DNA of 64,000 bases from Lutraria lutraria (taxonomy: Eukaryota; Mollusca; Bivalvia; Venerida; Mactridae): assembly GCA_964023205.1 (NCBI GenBank), contig OZ026843.1:4821029-4885028 (forward strand), read 5' to 3'. The notes under the pieces were generated by a model. That model had not been told where the DNA came from, did not search any database, and was given only the letters and a program-made list of their open reading frames with translations. Shown in pieces: positions 10,901-21,637 of this stretch (within the stretch, counting starts at the first letter, position 1; each line of letters starts with the position of its first letter). Position numbers and translations under genes: made by a program.

Positions 10901-13900
10901 ACATGAGTGATCAATGATACTTGAGTTCTGACGCCCTAATGTTAGGTATTTTTTATTTTTGATACTCCTGTTGCTGGAACTTTACCGAAATACTGCATAC
11001 TTCATAAAATAATAAAAATTACATAATATCAAACATATTAATTTGAATTGATATAACAGTGACACTGTTTGTAAGGAACCTGTTTGTATTCTGCAAACAT
11101 GACCAACAATTATATTTGTGTCACATGTGGCTGAAAAAAATACCAAACGTATCCGTAAAATTGAGAAAGTGTATAACAGGTTAAACTAATCGCCAGTTGT
11201 AAGTTATGACGTATGGGAATTTCGTGGAAAACCCCCTGACAACGGTTAATTTTAAAAACTAAGATTTCTTTTCAAACTAAGAAAAATTCCGTCTGAGTTT
11301 ACGCTTAGAATAAGTCTAAGATGAAGACTTAGAAATTTCTTATGTCTTAGTAAAAAATTTAAGATAAAGAAAATTCTCAACTCGGAAAACTTAGAACGTT
11401 TGTGAATACGGGCCCAGGGTGTACAACAGTACATTCAAATTCTGCAATTTTTATGGAAATTTCCATCCGTCTTAATTTTATGAAAATAAAATTATATCTA
11501 TAGCTCGGTGCCCAATTGTTTATGAGTCAATGTGAGATGCGTATAAAAAATAGAATAAACAGGTAAAGTTAGCAACCATATAAAAGGATCTCAAAAATAT
11601 GATTTTATTATCCACCCTTTGTATACACATCATTGAAAAAATAAATATACAAAGTAGGTAATCTATATTATTTTATGACATGTTTTTATGTGACATGTGG
11701 ACGTATGCCAAAATGATATATTTAGCATATAATTAGATTATAAAAAATGAATTAATAAAAAAGTTCATTTAATGAAATATCATCGTCCAGTTAAAGGCCC
11801 ATTAGAACAATAGATGAAATATTAATAAAATATAAGAAATACATATTACTTGCTCTAAAACAATATATACATAATCCCTTTCTTTATCCACATCTCATAA
11901 AATAGATGTCAGATGCTTTTTCTTATTCTTTTGCAACATGATTAAAAAAACACTATGCCGTATTTCTATATGTACTTGGTGATTAAAAAAGAAAAAAATC
12001 CGAATGTTTTTATTGCAAGTAAAAGTCAGTTTCATATCTATGTAGGTAAAATAAGACCTACTTCAATTTTAACATCCAAAAAGCTAATGGGGCTTTAACA
12101 ATAGTGAAATCCATTCTTTTAATTTTGTTAATTTTTTATAATATCAACAAATTTTAAATATCGATTTTGCTTTTTATACGGAAGTGAAGTCCAATATTTC
12201 ACAGATTCTTATATTTTCATCCATGTTGTAATATGTTTTAGTCTTCTACCTCAATCATCCTAAAATTTGATTTAACGCGTTCAATTTTATTACCCTGTAT
12301 AATACATCGTGCTGTGACTGTATATACATGGATACCTAATCAGCAGATATGATCATCGCCAAATGCTCGTTGTTTCCGTAAACGTACGTAAAAATCCGAG
12401 ATTTGCCGAACGATTGACGAATATAACTTAAAAAATCCAAGGGGTAGCTTTAAAAATCATCAAAAGGGTCGAAGAAGATATTATTTTATTGTTTTCATAT
12501 TTTACATGGTGAAAGAAATTAAATTTTCTAAACGAATGCAATGAGTACAAATTTGATCACATTTCCCCCCAAAAAGTTATGATGTTGAAAACATCAAAAG
12601 TTCATTGAAAAATCTACCAGTTTCACGCTTTTTACATTGAATATAGAAGGAATCGATAGGTGTCTTTTTCAAACGCAAAAGGGTCGAAGAAAGCATTAAT
12701 TTAAAATAATAGAAAATACATCATTAGAAAGATAAAATATTAATTAAACTTTTGTGATGAGTACAAATTTCGTAATTTAAGTAGAACAAAAGTTATGACG
12801 ATTATAGTGAAAATCCCCTTCTTCGTTTAATGTAAAATTATTATCGATTTTCCAAATCAGCATGTCCGCGAAAGTTGGGTATGTCACGCTGCCAGCAGCG
12901 TATAATTTCACATTAATTTTTTTATTGAAATTTCGATATTTTCACTTAATTAACGTTCAAACAACAGACTCATCTTATTTCATGCATTTATTGCGAGGTT
13001 CATCTGTAGAAATATATATTACGCTGTTTCGCTGCTGGGTCGTAGTTTCACGCTGCCAACTTCACGCTGCTAGCAGCGTATAATTTCACATGATTATTTT
13101 TTTGTGAAAATTCCTTTATTTCCAATTAATTAACTTTCAAACAACAGACTCACATTACTTCGTGTATTTTTTAAGTGTTTAGCTTGATTTCTTGTGAAGT
13201 TTATTTGTAGAAATGTATTAGGCTGCTACGCTGCTACGCTGCCAACTTCACGCTGCTAGGCTGCTAGGCTGCCAACTTCACGCTGCTAGGCTGCTAGGCT
13301 GCTACGCTGCCAACTTCACGCTGCTAGGCTGCCAACTTCACGCTGCTAGGCTGCTAGGCTGCTAGGCTGCCAACTTCACGCTGCTAGGCTGCTAGGCTGC
13401 TAGGCTGCTAACTTCACGCACATCCAAAGAATACAGAAATTTTATGCGATGGACATCCTATTCAAATTGTAAAAAAGTTCAGTTATTTAGATATTGTTTT
13501 ACAAGCGTTGGTTCGCTTAGTTCAGCCCAAAGTCAAGCCCAAAAAGCAGTTTGTTTTTAAACTCAATAAATATTTGTATATAGATTTACATATCTTCCGT
13601 CGAAACATCAATTAGAATTATTTGATAAACTTGTATCCCCAATCTTAAGTTATTGTAGCGAAGTCTGTGGTTTTGTAAACGACTTATCAATTGAAAGGGT
13701 ACATTTGCAATTCTGTAAAAATATTTGGGTGTTGAAAAATCGACATAAAACGACTTTATATATGGGGAACTAGGACGAACATCATTAAAAACTGTGCATT
13801 TATTTAACATTATTAAGTACTGGATAAAGATGTTGCAACTTAGCCCTAACAAATATGTTTTTATTATATATTCTTTGTTAAAAAGTGATTTTGAACAACA

Positions 13901-16294
13901 TGACAATAGGCGTAATTGGTGCTCAATGTTAAAATATGTATTATGTTCATTGGGTTTTGTTGACGTATGGATTTATCAAGGTGTAGGAAATGTTAAAATG
14001 TTTTTATACATAGTTAAACAAAGAATTAATGATCAGTTTATACAGAATTAGAAATCTAGATTATCGAACTCTAGTAGGGCATTGTTTTATAGGAATATTT
14101 CTTCTTTTAAATTTCAACCGTATCTTGAATGTTTTAATATTGATAAATTTGTTCAGTCACTAACTCGCTTGAGAGTGTCCTCGCACAGGTTACAAATAGA
14201 GGCTGGTAGATGGGTCAAACCTACCAAAATACCAATTGATGAAAGAAAATGTTTTATATGTAATACTTTGGAAGACGAATAACAATTTTGTTTTAGAATG
14301 TTTAATGTATAAAAATTTGCGAATAACATATATACCAAAGAAATGCTGGAACCGACCAAATATGTCAAAGTTTCTAGAACTTCTGAATTCAAACAACAAA
14401 CATATTATTAGAAACCTTGAAATATTTGTTGAAAACGCTTTCACACTTAGAAATACTATTATGTAGACTATTTTTTATTTTATTTTGCAAAGATTATTTT
14501 ATCACTCTGCTGAATTCTTTTCATGAGAAATCACTCATTACTAGTGTCATAAGGTAAAAGCTTATTCAAATTATTATAAGTATACATAATTGCATTCTTG
14601 TTTGTAATACATATTGACCTTTTCCGAGCGTGATATAAAACGTTCGCCTTTTAATATATGAAGTACTCTTGTCTATTATTTATCATTAATTAGTATGATA
14701 CTTCCTTTGATTGCACAATCATATCTATACATGTATATAAATGTCACTGTTCGCCAATCTTATATTTTGCATATTTGTATCCTTGCGGGCTTCTTAGCCT
14801 TTTGGAAATAAAAAAACGGTTTAATAGTGCTCTATGACTATATATGTTGTGAACAGGACATGTTGAATGCTATAGAACTCATCTTCAGTACAATACAAAA
14901 TTTAAATTAGCCCAATATTCAATAATATCTACCTTGTTCAATCAACAAATTGTGCCTTGAGCTTCTATATGCGACTAAACGTGTTTTAAATTTAGTAATA
15001 ACAATGTCTGTAACATATTGTTCAATTCGATAAACCAATTTAAAAAAATTGAATAGTGATACAATTTACTGCTATGTCTAAGTGGATGTATGCAATAGTT
15101 TTTATTCTAATACATTTAGGTTAACAAATGAATATAATAGCTGTCACTGACAATTGTTTTCTACTTTTAGCAATTAGGAACTCAAACACCAAAGAAGTGA
15201 AAGAATCAGGTGTTTTTAATGATGTTTACCAGGAGAGAGTTGAAAGGATCAAACAAGTGTGCTTAGGGAGGAATATTCAGGCTGAAAATTATTCCAAACC
15301 TTCTTTGGTATACTCTGACAAACATCGTATAGCAAGTCTTACTGTTACGAAGGCTGGTTCGACAAGTACTGTCATGATATTTAGAATACTAAACGACATG
15401 GCCTCGGAAAAAGATTTCAAGGCAGCCCGTTCTTCGATTCATGGTAGTAACAAAAACATCAAGAAAAAGTTTGATTTGGAATCACTTTCGGATTACACGA
15501 TTCTCATCCCCGCACGTGATCCTTTCTCACGCCTGTATTCTGCATTTATAGATAAAGTGTATATGACGGACAATGTTGAACTAGTTCAAGATGTTCTAAA
15601 ACACTCAGTCAAACGCGGGAAAACCGAACAATGGTGGCGATATGATGTGACTTTCCAAATGTTTTTAGATTACGCGTTTGATCAGTCCTTTTCAAGTCAC
15701 ACTCTCGATGGCCACTATAAACCACTGTTTAGAGAAAAGATTTATTCGTGGCTGTGTTCACTAAATAACTTTATCGTTATTAAACAAGAAAACTTTTCTT
15801 CAGATTATGAATACGCGCTTAATGTAGTCGAAGTAGGTAAAAACAAAATGAAGTTGGTCAAAGATGTTTTACAGTCGCGTAGAATAGAAACAACAGTAAT
15901 CGGAATAATAAAAACTGAAATAAAAAAATTGAAAGATAGATTCCGCAGTATGGGACAATTTAAGAATGCGACGAATAGATACGATGCATCGATTTTCTTA
16001 TTGGGAAGAATATGGAAAACATTTCAAATTCAGGGATATATAAATGTTAAAAGTGACTTTCCATACAAAAAGTTTTCTTCAGAGCGCCTTGTCTTTGACG
16101 GCAACTACATTGAAAAGGTTATATTACAAGAGATAAAAAGAAACCCACTAACACCGACAGAAAGTAAACGACAAAGACATGAAGCGATGGTAACAGCGTA
16201 TGGAAACATTAAAGAAGATACTATAAATATGATCCAAACAATCTATGATCTAGATTTTCAAGCGTTTGGTTATAACCGTACGTTACCGTCTTAA
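4812..16294 (+). CDS. Carbohydrate sulfotransferase, two-exon gene (join 4812-4926, 15171-16294)
   Basis: The predicted protein is a 412-residue type II membrane protein that would transfer sulfate from PAPS to a sugar hydroxyl on a Golgi glycan. Exon 1 gives a short basic tail and a membrane anchor (residues about 10-28, TFVFGTVCVFGVALCLFTL). It ends in phase 1 at A|GTAAGT. Exon 2 begins after TTTTCTACTTTTAG and restores codon 39 as ACA. The catalytic part shows the 5'-phosphosulfate loop VTKAGSTST (residues about 97-105), the 3'-phosphate motif ARDPFSRLYSAFIDK (about 153-167), and the family C-terminal signature DLDFQAFGY. The length fits the CHST8-14/HNK-1 type (Sulfotransfer_2). Acceptor sugar and vertebrate orthologue cannot be decided. 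The intron contains nested transposons, but neither exon is damaged. The fold is near-certain; the exon 1 assignment rests on the consensus donor, phase match and anchor. Confidence 0.85.
5240..5408 (+). pseudogene. LINE reverse transcriptase, left part (YADD box)
   Basis: From about 5251 the reading is AIYYADDIVVFANSAEELQN, then CELWKLKVNVAKTKIMIFKKGG. This is the palm-domain catalytic box of a non-LTR retrotransposon and the region that follows it. Nothing upstream is recognisable as reverse transcriptase, so the element is 5'-truncated near 5240, as LINE copies often are. The frame is cut at 5408 by foldback element 1 and resumes at 13424. Confidence 0.85.
5409..6655 (+). repeat. Foldback element 1, left arm
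   Basis: The outer end (5421-5592) is an array of 8-bp words (CAGCCTAG, variants CAGCGTAG and CAGCATAG) punctuated by GCAGCGTGAAGTTGG. Inward are about four modules of 180-200 bp, each carrying CAGCGTGAAGTTGGCAGCG, TTCTACAGATAAAC, GTGAGTCTGTTGTTTGAACG and TGTGAAATTATACGCTGCT. The inner end is a G12 run (6618-6629) followed by GAATTAGACAACAATAC. The sequence matches the inverse of the right arm, including rare variants. Confidence 0.9.
6655..6930. repeat. 37-bp minisatellite, about 7.4 copies
   Basis: Units of exactly 37 bases start CGCATTGAACGTACACCTGT and end near AACATAGC. Seven full units run 6655-6913, followed by a partial one. They are diverged from each other and open the loop of foldback element 1. 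A 'protein' with CTFNAGY and YRCTFNAG repeats on the minus strand is only a by-product of this periodicity. Confidence 0.85.
7120..7340 (+). repeat. Relic of the foldback-2 type module inside foldback 1
   Basis: This stretch carries CCAGCGGTCTAGAATT, then TATCAGAATCACGTTCTACA, GAAACTATTTTGGATGG and AAAAAATCACTGCATCATAG. These are the same blocks, in the same order, as in the 306-bp units of foldback element 2. It shows that the two foldbacks share ancestry beyond their short words. Confidence 0.75.
7490..7990 (+). repeat. Diverged relative of the right part of the 3.1-kb element
   Basis: The order of blocks matches 12100-12580: ACCGATTTTGCTTTTATACG, TTTTAGTCTTCTA, ATTACCTTGTATAATGCATC, GTGACTGTATATACAAGGAT, CAGATATGATC, ATCCGAGATTTGCCG, AAAGTTATGATGTT. 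It is clearly homologous but much more diverged than the two full copies are from each other, so it is an older insertion or an ancestral segment. Confidence 0.75.
7991..8443. other. Loop DNA of foldback element 1, nothing recognised
   Basis: AT-rich, non-coding in all frames, and without internal repetition that could be seen. It ends where the right arm begins at GTATTGTTGTC. Confidence 0.4.
9744..12883. mobile_element. 3.1-kb element with palindromic ends, copy 1
   Basis: The left end is CATGTCC-N9-GGACATG. The right end (12861-12883) is its diverged inverse, CATGTCC-N9-GGGTATG, matching at 20 of 23 positions. The ends therefore form an inverted repeat whose units are themselves hairpins. 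The interior is AT-rich, with small unrecognised frames and no visible transposase. It includes a MITE-like patch (about 11240-11420, TTTGTGAATACGGGCCC). It sits in a foldback module whose intact versions read GCCAACTTCACGCTG; here GCCAACT and TCACGCTG flank the element with nothing duplicated. Insertion between T and T without a target duplication recalls Helentron/HINE elements, but that is a hypothesis. The nearly identical second copy is at 21638. Confidence 0.82.
13222..13423 (-). repeat. Outer word array of foldback 1, right end
   Basis: Runs of CTGCTAGG/CTGCTACG words separated by GCCAACTTCACG, ending CTAACTTCACGCACAT. Read on the minus strand it matches the left outer array, and it has more words. 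Confidence 0.88.
13424..14830 (+). pseudogene. LINE, right part (reverse transcriptase C-terminus and 3' tail)
   Basis: The frame resumes as PKNTEILCDGHPIQIVKKF, then SYLDIVL, the normal continuation of a LINE reverse transcriptase after the YADD region. Later pieces, in shifting frames, read YLPSKHQLELFDKLVSPILS, VHLFNIIKYWIKMLQLS, LRVSSHRLQIEAGRW, DERKCFICNTLEDE and HFVLECLMYKNLR (the first and last partly by inference across shifts). They end with a stop at 14464-14466. An AT-rich 3' region follows. Frameshifts and an in-frame stop after TLEDE show that it is dead. The clade was not determined. Confidence 0.82.
15171..16294 (+). CDS. Sulfotransferase exon 2 (catalytic domain, terminal)
   Basis: An uninterrupted 1.1-kb exon after a strong polypyrimidine acceptor. 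It encodes the PAPS-binding motifs VTKAGSTST and ARDPFSRLYSAF and ends LDFQAFGYNRTLPS. An in-frame ATG at 15128 lies upstream of the acceptor. Translation from it would lack a membrane anchor, so it is judged intronic. Confidence 0.88.
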
Positions 16295-17663
16295 TACATC
16301 AACTGTGTCTGTGGATTCAACTTTGACACAGGGCTCGAAACATTAACAACGCACAGCAAATAATATCTAACGCAGATAAAAATTGAATTGCCCCCTGAAG
16401 ATTGAGATAATTGGTTATATGACTGTATGAGACGATCACCCGCTGTCCGTCTGTAGATTTAACTTCGAGATTTGCCAAGATTTATGGGTTTCATTATTAC
16501 TAGGATCTTCCCGATCCTCCATTGACCATAAGATTATTTTTGACTTGCAAAATAATTTGTGTTCATTCATTTTGTATGCTTGATTATTAATTCATTTATG
16601 TATGGGCCTTTGTATGTACCACACCGTTTGTGTTAAGGGAACGTGTAATATCACTTAATGTTATGTGCCTAATTATGCGGTAATTATTAATTTGGGATAA
16701 TACAGGCAATTGTTGTTTTTTTGCATATATATCTTTATAGCAAAAAGCTAATGGGACATTAATGCATATTATGAGCGCAGGCTTATATATAGAAAAAGTA
16801 ACATGTCCGCAACTCAATGGACCATTTTGCAACACCTTTTGCTGATCAATATAAGCAATTTTGGCAGATTGTTCAGGACGCGAATGAATATGATTATAAT
16901 GGTCACAGTGTAGACTATTCTTAATAATAATTTAAATATTGAATTTTCTAATGCGATCTGAATCTGTAGGAGACCGGGGCAAAGAGTTACATTTTTCAAA
17001 CCTTTTCAGTATGTGCCAACATCAACTCGCACAGAGCCCTGTTACAATTTTTTCTAGAAAATACACACCATTTTGATCATCCATGTGTCTTTAATGAAAC
17101 AATTCAACCATATCAAAACAATTTATAAGAAGTACAAAATGACAGGTAAATGTAACACTTTGCCCCCAGGTGTTTTGAGTAAAACTAGTACAAAAATTAT
17201 TGAATGAGAAATGAAAATTTTGGTATTTTGTATAGACTATGTAAGTTTGTATATGAAGCATTTGTTATTAGAAAAAATATTATTATTAATGTTAATTAAT
17301 GTAACTGCCACCTGTAAATTTTAGTCCTTCCTCATAATTAGATATCTTGAATTTGCAGTATATCTTATGTTTATTAATTTCGTGTTTGAAAAGCATCACA
17401 TGTAAATTGTATATATACTTGGATAACTTATAAATGTTTTGCTATTGTTATTTGTATATATAATTCATTGGATCATGTAACCAGAAACATGTATATATGT
17501 TTACGTTACAAATAAAGAATCTTGAATCTTGAATCTATATGGTCAGTTAAATTTACTGACCAGTTGAATATAGAGTGATTATTGGTGCGTTGAATAATCG
17601 TTGAATTATCGTCATATTTTATCCGTATATACTCCACCAGTGCTATCAGATCTTATTGTTAAA
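16295..17663 (+). other. Probable sulfotransferase 3' UTR and flank
   Basis: There is no coding potential. AATAAA at 17511-17516 is followed by GAATCTTGAATCTTGAATC. That signal could end a 1.2-kb 3' UTR. Alternatively the 7-bp repeat TTGAATC could be the 3' microsatellite tail of a CR1/L2-like LINE or SINE. Both readings remain open. Confidence 0.45.
17511..17516 (+). terminator. Candidate polyadenylation signal AATAAA
   Basis: A canonical hexamer 1.2 kb after the sulfotransferase stop. The adjacent TTGAATC repeats make a retroelement tail an alternative explanation. Confidence 0.35.
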
Positions 17664-17672
17664 CGAGAATCA
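17664..17672 (+). repeat. Target-site duplication of foldback 2, left copy
   Basis: CGAGAATCA lies directly before the element tip ATGTGTGTGAAG and recurs at 31079-31087 directly after the other tip. It could be counted as 10 bases if the following A is included. Confidence 0.9.
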
Positions 17673-19463
17673 ATGTGTGTGAAGTTGGCGGCCTAGCGGC
17701 CTAGCGGCCTGGCGGCGTGAAGTTGGCGGCCTAGCGGCCTAGCGGCCTGGCGGCGTGAAGATGGCGGCCTGGCGGCCTAGCGGCCTAGCGGCGTGAAGTT
17801 GGCGGCCTGGCGGCCTAGCGGCCTAGAATTTTATACTCCCAATCGCCCAGAAATGCATCAGAATCACGTTCTATAAGCATTAGAAACTATTTTGGATGGA
17901 AAAAGTCGCAAAAAATCACTTTAACATAGGTATGAAATTTCGCCGAAAACTTAGTTTTTTCACCGACCCCAAAATTTTTAACACCCAATCACTCAGAAAT
18001 GTATCAGAATCACATTCTACATGCATTAGAAACGATTTTGGACGGAAAAAGTCGCAAAAAATCACTTTTTCATAGTTACGCCGCTAGGCCGCCAACTTCA
18101 CGTTTTCAGCGGCCTAGCGGCCTAGAATTTTATACCCCCAATCGCCCAGAAATGCATCAAAATCACGTTCTATAAGCATTAGAAACTATTTTGGATGGAA
18201 AAAGTCGCAAAAAATCACTTTAACGTAGGTATGAAATTTCGCCGAAAACTTAGTTTTTTCACCGACCCAAAATATTAAACACCCAATCACTCAGAAATGA
18301 ATCAGAATCACATTCTACATGCATTAGAAACGATTTTGGACGGGAAAAGTCGCAAAAATTCACTTTTTCATAGTTACGCCGCTAGGCCGCTAGGCCGCCA
18401 ACTTCACGTTTTCAGCGGCCTAGCGGCCTAGAATTTTATACCCCCAATCGCCCAGAAATGCATCAGAATCACGTTCTATAAGCATTAGAAACTATTTTGG
18501 ATGGAAAAAGTCGCAAAAAATCACTTTAACATAGGTATGAAATTTCGCCGAAAACTTAGTTTTTTCACCGACCCAAAATATTAAACACCCAATCACTCAG
18601 AAATGTATCAGAATCACATTCTACATGCATTAGAAACGATTTTGGACGGAAAAAGTCGCAAAAAATCACTTTTTCATAGTTACGCCGCTAGGCCGCTAGG
18701 CCGCCAACTTCACGTTTTCAGCGGCCTAGCGGCCTAGAATTTTATACTCCCAATCGCCCAGAAATGCATCAGAATCACGTTCTATAAGCATTAGAAACTA
18801 TTTTGGATGGAAAAAGTCGCAAAAAAATCACTTTTTCGTAGGTACGCAATTTCGCCGAAAACTTAGTTTTTTCACCGACCCGGAATATTAAACACCCAAT
18901 CACTCAGAAATGTATCAGAATCACATTCTACATGCATTAGAAACTATTTTGGACGGAAAAAGTCGCAAAAAAATCACTTCATCGTAGGTACGCAATTTCG
19001 CCGAAAACTTATTTTTTTCACCCACCCGGAATATTAAACACCCAATCACTCAGAAATGTATCAGAATCATATTCTACAAGCCTAAGAATCTATTTAGGAT
19101 GGAGAAGTCGCAAAAAACACTCTCACGGCATCATAATTACGCCGCTAGGCCACTAACTTCCCTTCTTTCGGCGCGTATACTCAAGCAATCATCGAGCGGC
19201 CTAATATATATTGTAGGAACTTGTTTTACCATTAATGGTAAAGAAGCAAATTTATTTAAACTAAATCATTCTTATTCAATATCGAAAGCAAAATCGGGAC
19301 AGATGAGTGTGTGAACTAAAACATATAATTCATAATCCAAAAATCAACTTTAACCACGGCGATAGCGACACTTCTCTATTATTTTAGTTTCCGAAACGCA
19401 GGTTTTACGGGTTTTTTTGTCTAGACTACTGATAAATAAACTAAGTTGATGCAGAAACATTTT
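17673..19463 (+). repeat. Foldback element 2, left arm
   Basis: The outer word array (17684-17826: CGGCCTAG words, GCGGCGTGAAGTTGG spacers) is followed by about four 300-bp units. Each contains CAGCGGCCTAGAATTTTATA, TCAGAATCACGTTCTATAAG, GAAACTATTTTGGATGG, AAAGTCGCAAAAAATCACTT and a TACGCCGCTAGGCCGCC block. It then runs to diverged modules and to TCTAGACTACTGATAA and GATGCAGAAAC, which pair with 26823-26870 of the right arm. Confidence 0.88.
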
Positions 19464-21637
19464 TGGAAGGGAAAAGTCGCAAAAAAATCACTTCACCATA
19501 CTGGTACGCCATTACGCCGAAAACTTCACCTTTTTAGCTATCTGGAATATTATACACACAATCGTCAAATAATGTATCAGATTCACGTTCTACAAGCAAG
19601 GGAAAAGTCGCAAAAGATACTCTCGCGGCAACAAAGTTACGCCGCAAGGCCACTAACTACCCTACTTTCGGCAACCCGGAATATTAAACACCCAATCACT
19701 CCGAAGTGTATCAGAATCACGTTCTACAAGCTTTAGAAACTATTTTTGAAGTGAAAGTCGCAAAATGGTCACGTGTATGTGTACGTGAACGAAGATAAAA
19801 GATTTATCATTCAGTAAGTGTTCTGAATACGTGAATAGGTACACTAATTTCGTGTTAAAGAAGAAATCGTTATGTTAATACATGCTTATGCTTCAGACAA
19901 AATAGAACGTATAAGAAAATCAAAGTACTGAATGTAGTGTCGGAACTCGATTTTTTCATATGAGACTAGTCACTGGTGTTGCTCGCAACACAACAATGAC
20001 TGTTAGGAGAAATCCTAAATTAGGAACTGTACAGTTGATGGATATTCATGCTTAGGAATTAACATACACAATCTCAATATTGCCATCTATTTATGTACAT
20101 ATTCTGATATTCATGTGCTAAATTCCATCAACCTAGCATGATGGTTATCTAAGTTATCAGATGTTTCGAGTTATTATGTAGCCCATTATCCAGCCTATAC
20201 TTTTCCGAATTCATCGGTACTAAAATAAGCATTGTTACCGTCGTATTTACTGATTTAATACATACCGGAAAGCTCTTCAATACGCCCCATTTTAATAATA
20301 TATCTTGATTATGGCCACATATCACTTTAAATGCATACTTCAGTGTTAGAAACGAATTAAAATCGACCTAGTGATAATCTGGTTTTGAAGAGTTTTTTTT
20401 ATTTTCCATGTTTTTAGTTCCATACACGGAACAAAATTGCTATCGATAATAGAAATGAACTGACATAAACAACTATCGATTGATTAATCGTAGTTTAGGA
20501 TTTTTTCAGAAATTCTATATAATTGGTGTGAATTATATTCAAACTTAATATCATGATGTTGGACTATATGACAGGTTTTGAAGTGAAAGTAAAAGTTAAT
20601 TGTAAAAAATTATAGCTATTCGGAAACTAGCCGGTATACGGCGATATTTGCCGATCGCGCTACGGAATATACCGACATAGCACGATTTCATTAGTTCCAT
20701 TACGATCCTTCTGTTTTAACAATTGCTAACTTCACAATAACTAAGTAAACAGTAGATTTGATTGTTAGTACAATCTGATTATTTGATGAAGCTGACGATT
20801 AACTATCACGTATGTTTACAAAATGACGACTTTATGAATGAATAAGGAAGGGTTTCTCATTATTAGGGCATTACTGAAATTAAGTAATTGTTCTGTCTTA
20901 AATATTATATAGATGCATTTTGTTATATCCATGTAATAGAATATAATGAGATCTTATTGAATCATGCCATTTACATTTAAATAGAAAATGCGTTTCGTCT
21001 ATGAAGTATGATTCCAAAAGCTGAGAGCTCTAACTTTGATAGGTTTTACAGTTTGTCCTAATTTCTCGTCCAATGAAATCTCCGCATTTCATTTGATATT
21101 TGAAAAATAGATCGCATAAAATGTGCTAAAACCTGATATGGAAAAAATACGTCACTTATCTTTCTGTATATACAGAAATTAAGACAAACTGTAAATCAGT
21201 CATCCTTCATAATTTGAATTTTATGCACCATAACACTGCGCTCCGCTCCGCGTCGCTTGTAATATATCCCATAAAATTCAATATATGGGTTATTCATAAG
21301 TGACAACCACATTTTCGTAATCTGATATGCTTATGGGTTTCAAACTTAATATTCTGTACATTGAGTTGTTTAGTAACTACTTTTTTCTATTAAACACATA
21401 AGCAAGTTGACTTTCAAGATGACCGCCAATTCAAACCAAGGAAGGTAAATATTGTAGATGTGGGAAATATGTATTGGTGTGCGACGCAAATATTTGCAAA
21501 TGCCAGTGTTTTTTTTTAGTTATTAATTTCTTTAATCATATTATATGAACTGTCTTATTCTTAACATTTTGCATTTAACATGCACATATATGCCTTGCTT
21601 AAAAAATGTATCAAATAGGGAATCAATTTAAGTATCT
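19464..21637. other. Left part of the foldback 2 loop
   Basis: Up to about 19780 there are further diverged arm modules (AAAGTCGCAAAAAAATCACT, TATCAGAATCACGTTCTACA). Beyond that is AT-rich DNA with no supported gene. Near 20630-20685 a patch CCGGTATAC...ATATACCG is partly self-complementary. Confidence 0.5.

Larger units (their letters stand above)
5409..13423. mobile_element. Foldback element 1 (8.0 kb, long modular inverted arms)
   Basis: The element starts ATGTGCGTGAAG and ends with its exact complement CTTCACGCACAT. The arms (5409-6655 and 8444-13423) are near-perfect inverted copies made of tandem modules, around a 1.8-kb loop. Without its 3.1-kb guest it would be about 4.9 kb. No transposase was recognised in the loop. 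Long inverted arms built of short tandem repeats define foldback elements (for example FB of Drosophila and TU of sea urchin). It interrupts the LINE frame between ...KKGGT and PKNTEIL... No target duplication is visible here, unlike the related element at 17673-31078. The lack of one could reflect recombination between copies or loss at the edge. Confidence 0.85.
8444..13423 (-). repeat. Foldback element 1, right arm (interrupted)
   Basis: This is the inverse of the left arm. It begins GTATTGTTGTCTAATTCACC and a C16 run (8470-8485), then modules to 9743, the 3.1-kb guest (9744-12883), further modules, and the outer word array (CTGCTAGG words, about 13222-13411). Without the guest it is about 1.84 kb against 1.25 kb for the left arm. 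The surplus is an extra word array (about 9513-9570) plus extra modules, so this arm has grown by internal duplication. Confidence 0.88.
4927..15170 (+). other. 10.2-kb sulfotransferase intron with nested transposons
   Basis: Bounded by GTAAGT and TTTTAG. In order it holds unique AT-rich DNA (4927-5239), the left part of a LINE, foldback element 1 (5409-13423, itself hosting a 3.1-kb element), the rest of the LINE (13424-about 14830), and about 340 bases of AT-rich DNA with nothing recognised. The layering gives the insertion order: LINE first, then foldback, then the 3.1-kb element. Confidence 0.8.

Noticed and set aside
15128..15170. ATG at 15128 as the sulfotransferase start
   Set aside because: It lies upstream of a strong acceptor, adds no membrane anchor, and the phase-matched exon at 4812 supplies a better N-terminus.
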